Of a DNA stretch of 64,000 bases, positions 55,048-64,000 are shown piece after piece (the first letter of the stretch is position 1; each line of letters opens with the position of its first letter). Position numbers and translations under genes: made by a program. The stretch is taken from assembly GCA_010094045.1 (NCBI GenBank), contig ML986658.1:102837-166836 (forward strand). Direction: 5' to 3'. The notes below the pieces were generated by a model, which did no database searches, was not told where the DNA came from, and saw only the letters and a program-made list of their open reading frames with translations. Source of the stretch: Lojkania enalia. Taxonomy: Eukaryota; Ascomycota; Dothideomycetes; Pleosporales.

Positions 55048-55781
55048 GAAGATGTTAGCACATTGGTATGTGGGAGTAGTTGGCTTTGGGAATTTAGATT
55101 TGCGCAGTAGATATAATTCGCTATAATGCATTCAATAAGGACATGTATACGTCAAAGTTGCTAGGAGCGCTATTTACATCCTAGATCCCTCGTTAAGCAC
55201 GCGTTTAGCATTGACCCTCGCCATCCAACATTAGAATATAGTTTACATTTCGTACTGCCTCGGATACCGATTCTAATTAAAGGGTACTTTGTTGAATGTG
55301 CGCGACTGCGAAATCATTTCAATATTTATTTCTATGTGAATGCCTGTGTCCAAATGAATACCATGTCCAGGACTCCTTGAAGATACGCTGTAATATATTC
55401 GAGTCCATAGAATTTTAACCATGTTCCAATAATAAGACATCAGCTGCTTTTAACAACTATAATGTGCGCGGCGCCGCGAGTCCACGGCCACCGGCCTCGT
55501 AGATCCTTCAATGTCCCGCGCGTCTCTGTAATTTACAGTACCTTCTTCCCCCGAGTAATTCGCTTATTCATATTCACCTTATATTCTATAGGCTACCAAA
55601 ATTAAATTAAGAGGAATGGGATTAGGTAATGATATAATTATATTAACGTACCTTCGTTAAGAGTAAGTCAAAGTACAATAACCTGTTCGTTCGCTATAAG
55701 TCCCTTGCAAGATTACAGGCACTCTCTGCTTATATACAGCCATGTCCTCTGGCATCCAACCCGATGCAGCTTTCCTATTTT
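55048..55781. other. Intergenic, nothing recognised
   Basis: About 730 bp between convergent genes, A-T rich towards 55.6 kb (ATTAAATTAAGAGG...ATATAATTATATTAA). No coding or transposon sequence recognised. Confidence 0.45.
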
Positions 55782-57062
55782 TCAAGGCAATTTATTGCTC
55801 TCGATGATATATACTTCACTCGAACTTGGGCTAGGAGACCTCGCTTTTTCCCTCTCCCTATCTTCAGATACTCTTTCAATTCGATCAATGCGCACTTCTG
55901 TTGTCGTCGTCTTTAACACGCCATCACCTTTCAAACTTTGTAGTACAAAGTCGCTACCGCCATGTCCATGATCATCCATTCTGGCGTACGCCCCTGCGGA
56001 ATGACCTAAACCTGACGCACCAGGAGATCGGATACCTGAATGTATGGTCGACCGCTGATTCCCTGAGGTGGTATTCGTGTACCGATGAGAGCCGGAAGTT
56101 GTAAGTGGAAGCGACGCATGTTCCCGGAGTGTGCCTTTCACAAGGTCGATGAGCTGATTCAGGATCGTGAATTCCATCTTGAGTTTGATCGAGTAAACGG
56201 CGTCTTTGTACGAGGTTTGGATGTCATATACTAGTTCATAGGAAATGTTAGCGTAATGCTCCCGCAGATAATCTAGGGTAGGAGGGTTGCTTATCATATC
56301 GACGGGTAACAGTGGTTACTAGAATTCATAGATCAAACAAAGACAACACCTACATCCCGAAAACTCAAGAGCGACGAGGGTAATATCCAAACAAATGACT
56401 ATTGAACTCATCACAATTGTCCGCAGCAATACCTTCCGCCCTCTCTTCCCCCTTACGTTCCTATTAACGGTGGACAAGGGTCCCTCGACTCGTAGCATAG
56501 CGGTAGTTTTCCATATATATATGGAGCTCAGGATAACCTCCTGTATGAAGAAAAGCGTAACTTGGATCCTCTCAATAATTGAGTATGGGCCTTTGTAGGT
56601 CTCTGGATGATGTGAAATATTTGTCAAGAAGGTGAGAACACCTGTAACTCCATGTAGAACCACGGCGTTGAAGATAATCATGAAAAGGATCCATCTGGTC
56701 CAAGAGACTTGTATTCCAACCAGATGTAATCGAGACCAGAGCACGACGGATTGGCCAGTAACCATCATTACCCAACCCACCCAGCCAATAACTGTGTTTG
56801 CAATCTTGTGACCGGGCAACTCCGAGTTGAGCTTGAAGAATTTGAGCAATGTCTCCAGTCCATGGAAGAATACACCCCAATTAGCAACTAAAAGCGAGTA
56901 GTAGTATAGTCCAGAATGCCGCTTGAAGAAGGTTTGTATTAGGATGGTGAGTTCCAGAACATTGTACCAAGCGATGGCTAGAAAGCAAGCAATGACAATC
57001 GAATTAACGTACGGGACCTCATACTGAGTTCCCATGCCACTGTCCTTTGGGGCTGGGGCCAT
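55782..57062 (-). CDS. Multi-pass membrane protein of a fungal-specific family
   Basis: Two exons on the minus strand, 57062-56354 and 56230-55782; 385 aa. The first 245 residues hold about seven hydrophobic segments (IVIACFLAIAWYNVLELTIL, YYSLLVANWGVFFHGLETLL, IGWVGWVMMVTGQSVVLW, WILFMIIFNAVVLHGVTGVL, VTLFFIQEVILSSIYIW, IVMSSIVICLDITLVALEF and a final one). YDIQTSYKDAVYSIKLKMEF follows across the intron. The cytosolic tail is Ser/Gly/Arg-rich and charged. This layout matches an uncharacterised integral membrane family of filamentous fungi (I recall it as DUF7703, to be checked). The intron acceptor at 56230/56231 was chosen because it joins LEFSG to LYDIQTS; an earlier acceptor changes frame. 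No link to the neighbouring P450 is evident beyond proximity. Confidence 0.75.
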
Positions 57063-58837
57063 GATGGGCGATTGTGGGCCGAGCGAGAAATCCGAACTGG
57101 ATTGTGGATGGGATCGTCGGCTCGCTTTATGACCATGCAGTTGGGAAATTCGTTCATTCTGGCCTGACCCATAAGACCTTGGAAATTCTCATATACTCAA
57201 GGGATTTTAGCTATTGTATTAAGCCGTAAGCCGGCCGTATCCAGAGGAAAGGGTGCTAAGCGGATTGGCTGTTCCATAGCGGAATGACATGGCAAGTATG
57301 GTCGAATATGTACCTCGCGACAAGGTTGCAACTCATTTTCCACACGAAGCTACAGATCGCTTCGTTCGTTCTCGCCTTCTGATTGGATTGCTGTGGAACG
57401 TGCCAGGCCGCACCACGTTGGTGTGGGTGATGCAGGATCGAAAGTTTGGCATCCTTCACGCACGGACGCGAAAACGTCCGCCCCCCCCCCAAAAAAAAAA
57501 ATCGCCCATCAGCTTGCTAGCCTTGTTTCATGAAATTGTCTATTTGAAGCTAGGGAGTTCATAGCTCTGCAAGTTTAGGGAACAGCGCTCGAATCATGAA
57601 TTAGCGCTGTCCCCTAGACTTCGATGCCTTAATTCGTCGATAATATCACTCTAGAACACTAGAGCCTACTATTCTGAAAGGCAAACGGGCATACTGAATT
57701 CTGCCTCATGCGCCAACGAAACAAGAATCGAGCTTTCAGAGGCGCCACCATTATCGTATTCATGTGAGCTTCGCGAGGCAGGATTGTATCGCGTGCTTAA
57801 ATGCACGTGTTTGGGATCTTCGACCAATATAAAGGCTCGGATCGATCCTTCGCTGCAAGTCTTCCGAGCTTATCACGTCTATTAAGACCGTGCAGTACAT
57901 AATCTGACACACGTGGTTCGATACCACCACGAATATTATGATCACGAATATTATGATGGTGCCCGCGTAGCGCGATTCCAGAAATCCTCAATTTTCATTC
58001 ATTCGATAGTTGTCAGCGCGGAAGCAAGTAGGGGTCGGTACGACCCGTCCCGCGTGGAGACTGGCCAAAAGACGGGTGGAAAAGCAAGCGGCCCAGCTAT
58101 TCCAAAATAGCGTGAAACGAACACACGGTCGAGTAATCATTCCCAAACTTGGGTCAGGCGGTCGGCCTGCCATCCCGAATGTTACGTCTATGCACGTGAA
58201 TGATAAGTGGTCCCCTATTAGCACGTTGAAATAGTGAAGCTTGGAAACTATTCGCTTGATACTTATTTGGGACTGTTGTGTCTCTGCAACTGTCCCATTT
58301 GTACGATGTCGTGCATGATCGCGCTCCGTTGGGTCGGTAGCTCCGTATCTACTTCCCCATGGGCAATGCATCGGAGCGGCGTTGATCATCTTGGTATGCT
58401 CGGGCGTGATGTTTCAATATTCCGTTGAGGCTGCGACCCAGCGAATAAAACGGCAAACAACGCGAACGCACTTAATGTCACACAACTAATCAAACGAATG
58501 TTTTCTTGGTTGAAGATACCTTAGACCGGATTAGGTTGTTCAAAAGCCCATTTATTACTGCGTCAAACTTGGTAGGTATAGAGATTATCATAAAACTCTG
58601 AGCGAGGCTTCTTAACATACCTGACTCGATAAAGATGATATTTATCTGCAGCTACGATTTCCTTTCGCCGACCGCCGACAAAGTTATTTCAAAGTTCTAT
58701 AAGTCCATTTTGCGCTTATTCTATTAACCCGCTGAAGATATCTTAATGGACACTGCCTAGCACTCCAGGCCTCGTTTTCCGCACAGGATTATTCTGTATG
58801 CTCATATTTGCTATAACATAACGTACCTTACCGTGTC
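57063..58837. other. Intergenic, 1.8 kb, with C10A11 tract and short duplication
   Basis: A C10 run directly followed by A11 lies at 57481-57501. A 15-nt direct repeat (ACGAATATTATGATC / ACGAATATTATGATG) lies near 57931-57960, next to a small GTGG...CCAC hairpin. Frames around 57289-58430 have no domain. This stretch flanks the transposon block and still has normal CpA/TpG content. Confidence 0.5.
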
Positions 58838-59561
58838 CGTGCGCGTAACGCCCGGATTCGCGTAACGCCCCGCCCACCGAAATCAACCCCAACTTCAACA
58901 CGCGATAACTCCACCAATATGGACCCGATCCAGGCTGCGATTGAAGAAATCGAATCGCTGGAACCAGGAGAAGATTTTTCATATATGAAAATGGCAGCTA
59001 GATACTGTATTAATCGCTCTACGCTCAGCCGAAGATACTAAGGCCCTCAGGCACCTCGGAAAGCTAAGGCAATTAACCAGCAGAAGCTTAACTTATAACA
59101 AGAGCAAGAGCTTATATAATATATTAAAGGACTTACAGAGAGATATATACCCCTTATAAGAGAGATAATACGAAATTTTACTTCTATAATAGCTAAAGAG
59201 GCAGTTAGCGAGAGCTAGGTTACTCGCTTTATTAACCGGCACAGTATTTATCTTATCTCGCAATAGGCAGTCGGCATGGATAGTAATCGCTATAAGGCTA
59301 ATTTAGAGGATAAATATCGCCTCTATTTTCAGCTCCTATATAGTAAAATTAATCAATATAAGATAGATCCTTGTTATACCTATAATATAGATAAGAAAAG
59401 CTTTTTAATTAGTATTATTAGCAGATTAAAAAGGGTATTTAGTAGGTAAATATAGGAGAAGAAGGCTATAGTATTACTATAGGATGGTAATTACGCGTAA
59501 ATTACACTCCTAGTATATATCTATATTAATAGATTAACTCTACTATTAAGCTTTATTTATA

Positions 59562-59632
59562 ACGTATAGTATAAGCGAGCTAATTACCTAAGCAAGCTAA
59601 TTATAATGCTAAGACTATACTAAAATCGCGAC
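59562..59632. repeat. Left terminal inverted repeat of nested element
   Basis: Begins ACGTATAGTATAAG and runs about 70 bp to ACTAAAATCGCGA. The right copy (61363-61433) is its reverse complement, and most mismatches are C/T or G/A, as RIP would produce. Confidence 0.9.
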
Positions 59633-61362
59633 TACTTTTCGCAAAATATTATACTTTCTTATATTCTATTATACTATATAGTAGAGTAGTCTATTCTTCT
59701 ATATCTATAATATTATTTTTATACGTCCGCGAGTTATATCTAGCCTTACTATATTATCTATAGTACTTTTAAGTTAGCTAGCCTCTATTAATATATACTT
59801 TCTTTCTACCCTTCTTTTTATTAGTATAAGTGTTAAACTCTTTTAGAGTAGTTAATTAAACGCCTTCTTTAATTATTAGGTTACTTTTCTTCTATATATA
59901 CTTTCTTTTATATAATTAATATTATATAGTAGCTTTATTAGCTATTTAAAGTTTAGTAACTTAAACGTATAATAGTATATTTTTATATATTATATATATA
60001 GCACTTTTTATAAACTATTTAAACGCTTCTACTATTAAAGTAGATAAGCTATCTAAATACTTTTAAACTCTTAATTAAATATATATAGATTAAGACTTAA
60101 ATTTAATAAAATTACTTAGTATTTTTAACTTTTAAAGAGTATCTTTAATTATAAAAAATATTAGTATATATAATTAAATTTTAAACTTTAATAATATTAT
60201 ATTTAGGTTAAATAGAACTAGACTAGTATTTTAAAAGCTATTTAGGATATTACTCTTTATAATTACTATATTAAAAGCTACTTTAAAATAGAATAAGAAC
60301 TTAATTTTTATAATATAATTAATATAACCGTATATTAGCTACTTAACTTAGCGCCTATATATAGTTTTTAAAGGCGAGAAACAACCTATATCTAGTAGCT
60401 ATAGTAGGTATAATAAATATAGAGGTATATAGAGAGTAATAATATTCTTTTCTTTATAAAGCTACCTAAATTTAAGTAAGTTATAGTTCTTATAACTATT
60501 AAGAATTAGTAATTAATATATACTAATAGTATAATCTTTTATATATATATTAAAGTACTTTAACTATTTAATACTAATATTATTTATTATCTAGCTATTA
60601 TTAGTAACCTATATAGTCTAGATTAGTAGAATATTATTTTCTTTATACTATATAGAAAGGTAGTAAATACCTATAAAGATAATAAAAAGTAGTGTTATTT
60701 ATCCTATTATATTAATACTTTAGATAACTATAGTTTACTTATAATTATCTAGCTAGAGCTACTTTAGTTAATTCTATCTTTTAGAGCTAGTAACTACTAC
60801 TTCTATTAATATTACACCTATTATAAAGTCTAATTTATTAAAGTTGTATATATTTTTATTAATAATACTATATTTAGCCTTTATATTTTATATAAGGTAG
60901 AACTAGCTTTTTATAACCTTAGAATTCTTATATTTAGTTTTTAAATAGTTATACTTTTAATTAAATTTAACCTTAAGTTTAGGCGTATATTTAATAAAGT
61001 TCTCTATTTAGTTCTTTCTAATCTAGCTAGTAGAGCGTATAGCTAATAGTAAATTAGCTATATTTTAAATAGTAGTAAGCTATAGTAGAATTCCTCTTAT
61101 ATCTAGATCTAATATATATTAAATAATTATCTACTCCTTAATCTTATTAAGCTTTATTAAATTAGACTGGTAATCGCGTTATAGAGCTATTTTTTACTTT
61201 TATATACTAAGTATACTTTAAGAAATATTATAGATTAATATAATATAATATATAGTTAGTATTGCGTTTTATTAAAAAGCTTAGAGTATAAGTTATATTC
61301 TAGCTTCTTTCTAAATTAATTCTACAGTTATTAGTTATAATATAATACTATAAAGTATAATT

Positions 61363-61433
61363 ATCGCGATTTTAGTAGAATTTTAGTATTATAATTAGCT
61401 CGCTTAGGTAATTAGCTTACTTATACTATACGT
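61363..61433. repeat. Right terminal inverted repeat of nested element
   Basis: Reverse complement of the left repeat, ending CTTATACTATACGT before the TA duplication. Confidence 0.9.
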
Positions 61434-61954
61434 TAAGGCTGCTAATAAGAGTATCTAATTAAGCTGGGTAGAAGATATTAAGATAGAATATTATAAAGTT
61501 TTTATTATCTTATTATTCTTTAACTAGATAAATAATAACATTAGACTTATTTAGTTTAAATAGATATATAATTACTATATAAAAGAGAAGATTTAATAAT
61601 TATATTAACTTTTAATTCTAGATAATTATAAATCTTATATTATTATAGACTTTATTAACTACTATAATTAGAATAGAATTCTTCTTACTATTCTACCTTT
61701 TTATTTAATTTATATACTTTAGCTACTTAATATTATAATATTTAAGCTTTTATTAATAGCCTATTTAGTAGAACTATTAAGCTACTTTTATAAAAGTTAG
61801 AGTCTAGCTTCTATTATTAAAAATAACTTCTTCTTTCTATTCTAAAATATATAAAAGGTTTTCTTTAAGAAATTAACTATCTTTAACTCTTTTAAAGTAA
61901 TAGATATATTATCTTCTAATTCTAATTAGGCTGGTAAATAGGGTATATAATACC

Positions 61955-62110
61955 TTACCTAGGTTAAGATTAGGTTTAAAGTTCTTAGTACTAGAGTTAA
62001 AGTTAAGGTAAAGTTCTTAATACTAAAGTATAGATTAGATAGAAGTTCTTAATATTAAGGTTAAAGTTAGAGTAGAGTTTTTAGCGTTAGGGTATAAGAT
62101 TAAGGTAGGG
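61955..62110. repeat. Degenerate GTTCTTAGTACTA-type tandem repeat
   Basis: About four imperfect copies of a 35-45 bp unit containing AAAGTTCTTARTAYTARRGTT, between the end of the first transposase and the third element. It may be the mutated subterminal region of the first transposon or an independent minisatellite. Confidence 0.5.
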
Positions 62111-62188
62111 GTATCTTATAAGGTTCTTCTATAATTATAGGAAATAATTATATATTATATATTTATTATAATATATTCTACTATTAAA

Positions 62189-64000
62189 GTAGCAAAACTA
62201 TTAAAGCAGCTACTTTTTCTTAATATAATAAATACTATATACGAAAAGTTAATTTACTTAATATTAATAAGAGATTCTATATATAATATACTTTTATCTA
62301 ATTTAGAATTTTCTCTACTATCCTTTTAGCACGTATAAGTATTATATCTAGTCTTACTATAGTTATTATAGTAGTATTAAGCTAGTTAAGCTCTTTCTTA
62401 AGTATCAGTACTATAAATCTTTTTAAAGGGCTAAGAGTTTATAGATACTTTAGCAGCTATATATAAAGATTCTTTACTATATAATACTATACTACTATAC
62501 TAAATATACTTTCTTTTATATATTTTACACTTAGTTACTTCTTCTAATTACCTTTTAAGCTTAGAGTTATAAGTTTAAAGAAGTATATTCTAATATAGTA
62601 TTAACTTAGCACCTTTTATAAGCTATAAAAATCCTTCTTATACCTCTTTTAGTAATTATATAAAGGACTTTTATATAAATATTAATTATAATCTAAATTT
62701 ATATATATTATTTAGAGTTTTAAACTATTAAAAGTCTCCTTATAAAAGTAGTTCTAGTAGAGTATATAGTTATATATTAAGGCGATCTAATATAATCTAT
62801 ATATTTAGAGGAATAATTTCTATTACTTTAAAGACCTTTTAATAGTTCTTATACGTAAATATATTAAAAAACGCGTTTTTAAAGGCTGGAAGGAAGCTTT
62901 TTTTATTAATATAGTAGACGTATTAATATACTAAATCTTATATACGCTATAAATACTTTAACTTTAATAGTAAGAAGTAAACTATATTAAAAGGCTAAAA
63001 TATATATAATAAATATAAAGGTATATAAAGTATTAAGATCTTTTATATAAGATAGTAATTTTTAAATTCCTAGTTAAGGTAGCTTTTATAGCCGTCTAAA
63101 ATAAGTAGCCTATATAACTCTATCTAATATATCTTTATATACTTATTAAAGTACTTTAGCTACTTAAAACTAAGTATATTATTTATCCAACTGTTCTTAG
63201 AGACTAAAATTTTCTAATTATATAATATACCTACTTCTTTATACTATATAGAAATATAGACATATTTTTTATAGATAATAAATAGCGGGGTTATATACGT
63301 AGTAGTATAAATACTCTAGATAATTATAACCTACTCGCAATTATCTAGCTATATAAAAGTAAGCCTTATATAATATTCTAAACCTATAACAACCTTTATA
63401 GTATTAATAATACCTATCTAAAAGTCTATCTTATTAAAGTTATAGATATTATTATTATATATACTATATTTTACAATTATATCCTATATAAACTTAAACT
63501 ATATATTAATAACCTCTAGATTCTCTTATTTTATTCTTTAATAATCCTTTACTTAATTAAAAGCTATTTTAAACTTATTTATACACGCTATAAATTATTT
63601 AGGCTAATTCTTTTCTATAAGTATTCTACTATATACGCCTAATAGTTTATCTACTATATCTACTACCTTATATAGCTAGAGCGTAAATCCTTATAAATTA
63701 AGGTTAAGAATATATTATATAATTATTTATTCTTCGGTTATTATAAGCTTCTAGCGATTTAATTGTATATAAGAGTAAAACGTAATTCTATAAAGTTAAG
63801 TAGAGAGTTGTTAATATTATATATTAAAAGCTATAGTAACACGTTACACGCTCTTAAACTAGCCTAATTTATACACCTATAAGGTAAGCTTAATTCTACC
63901 TTCTTATTAAATTAATAGAAGGTTATATTATAGATTTATTATAGTTCGTACGTAGTATTTATAATACTAAGAAAAAGTAGCCGCTTTAATAGTTTAGCCG
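62189..64000 (-). mobile_element. Third RIP-mutated pogo-type transposon, reaching the window end
   Basis: Inverted repeats of over 50 bp are seen at 62191-62245 (AGCAAAACTATTAAAG...) and, reverse-complemented, at about 63946-64000. On the minus strand a stop-filled frame from about 63430 to 62810 spells a DDE_1 transposase: IYTTTYITPLFIIYK, LLILDGYKSYLN (D-G-x-K/E-S-x region), LTLYIPLYLLYIF*PFNIVY and SFLPAFKNAFFNIFTYKN. It resembles, but is not identical to, the nested element. CpA and TpG are nearly absent. The outer right boundary lies at or just beyond the window. Confidence 0.85.

Larger units (their letters stand above)
59562..61433 (-). mobile_element. Nested RIP-mutated pogo-type transposon (minus strand)
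   Basis: A 1,872-bp element with long terminal inverted repeats, flanked by TA target duplications at 59560-59561 and 61434-61435. Its removal restores the reading order of the surrounding transposase. On the minus strand, around 60850-60540, a frame full of stops spells a DDE_1 core resembling TVI*SIN, LLFIIFIGIYYLSI*YKENN and *VTNNS, as in fungal pogo transposases. It is strongly A-T rich with almost no CpA or TpG. Size agrees with an intact Fot1-class element that was later mutated. It is not active. Confidence 0.88.
58838..62180 (+). mobile_element. RIP-mutated Fot1/pogo-type transposon, split by an insertion
   Basis: The transposase frame starts at ATG 58919 and reads as a Fot1-like (Tc1/mariner superfamily, DDE_1) protein: IEEIESLEPGEDFSYMKMA, APRKAKAINQQKLN, GLTERYIP, VSES*VTRF, then YTYNID/KKSF at the first DDE region, up to 59560. 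After the inserted element the same protein resumes at 61436 with SWVEDI, LLILDNYKSYIIIDFINYYN (the D-x-H-x-S-H region, His lost) and LLTILPFY, and fades near 61930. At least ten in-frame stops (first at 59039-59041) are mostly TAA/TAG expected from CAA, CAG or TGG. The left end carries GCGTAACGCC repeated twice (58850-58875), probably the terminal repeat. The right terminus was not found; the end given is approximate. Confidence 0.85.

Noticed and set aside
55782..56297. Separate 171-aa gene downstream of the membrane protein
   Set aside because: A GTAGGT...CTAG intron joins it in frame as the C-terminal exon (LEFSG-LYDIQTS); the independent ATG falls in the intron.
57905..57960. tRNA-like GTGGTTCGATACCACC hairpin
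   Set aside because: It looks like a T arm, but there is no matching acceptor stem or D arm within 90 bp; the flanks are a simple direct repeat.
59562..64000. A-T block as centromere or mitochondrial insertion
   Set aside because: Inverted repeats, TA duplications and DDE_1 remnants explain the sequence as RIP-mutated transposons; no mitochondrial genes are seen.

Overview
The window is nuclear DNA from a filamentous ascomycete (Pezizomycotina). The evidence is short 45-110 bp GT-AG introns, Zn2Cys6 regulators, a GMC oxidoreductase, an SDR, a cytochrome P450, and a right-hand block of DDE transposons almost stripped of CpA/TpG, the signature of repeat-induced point mutation (RIP). A leotiomycete-like fungus is my best guess, but the sequence does not prove the class. 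I found no rRNA, convincing tRNA or CRISPR. Gene models were built by eye from splice signals and reading phase; all spliced models given close in frame unless stated.

Left end (1-8.2 kb) looks like a decaying accessory locus: a broken MFS drug-efflux transporter (minus strand), an intact Zn2Cys6 regulator, an intact short-chain dehydrogenase with a CGG-N4-CCG palindrome just upstream of its TATA box, and a broken protein kinase gene. The centre (9.3-49.8 kb) is mostly housekeeping: proline dehydrogenase, a small unknown protein, a cystathionine gamma-synthase-like PLP enzyme, a cyclophilin with two in-frame starts, the epsin Ent3, a Ted1/Cdc1 metallophosphoesterase, a GMC oxidoreductase, a secreted GxSxG hydrolase-like protein, ribosomal protein uL14, a Ser/Thr-rich secreted wall-type protein, a basic disordered protein, a secreted glycoside-hydrolase-like protein, a SET protein with an N-terminal signal-like segment, an unknown protein with an unresolved 5' end, a RidA protein with a 14-nt micro-exon and two starts, adenine phosphoribosyltransferase, and a fungal AAA+ ATPase.

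The most striking gene is a single uninterrupted 709-codon ORF (44664-46793, minus) joining a complete homoserine kinase to a complete AIR synthase (PurM) domain. It links threonine and purine biosynthesis in one chain, lies on the same strand as the adenine-salvage gene APRT, and is divergent from the AAA+ ATPase.

Right side (51.1-57.1 kb): a second Zn2Cys6 regulator and a P450 are transcribed divergently from a 424-bp promoter, followed by a multi-pass membrane protein. From about 58.8 kb to the window end there are three RIP-mutated Fot1/pogo-type transposons. One plus-strand element is split by a 1.87-kb minus-strand element with long terminal inverted repeats and a TA target duplication, and a third minus-strand element with its own inverted repeats runs to the window end.
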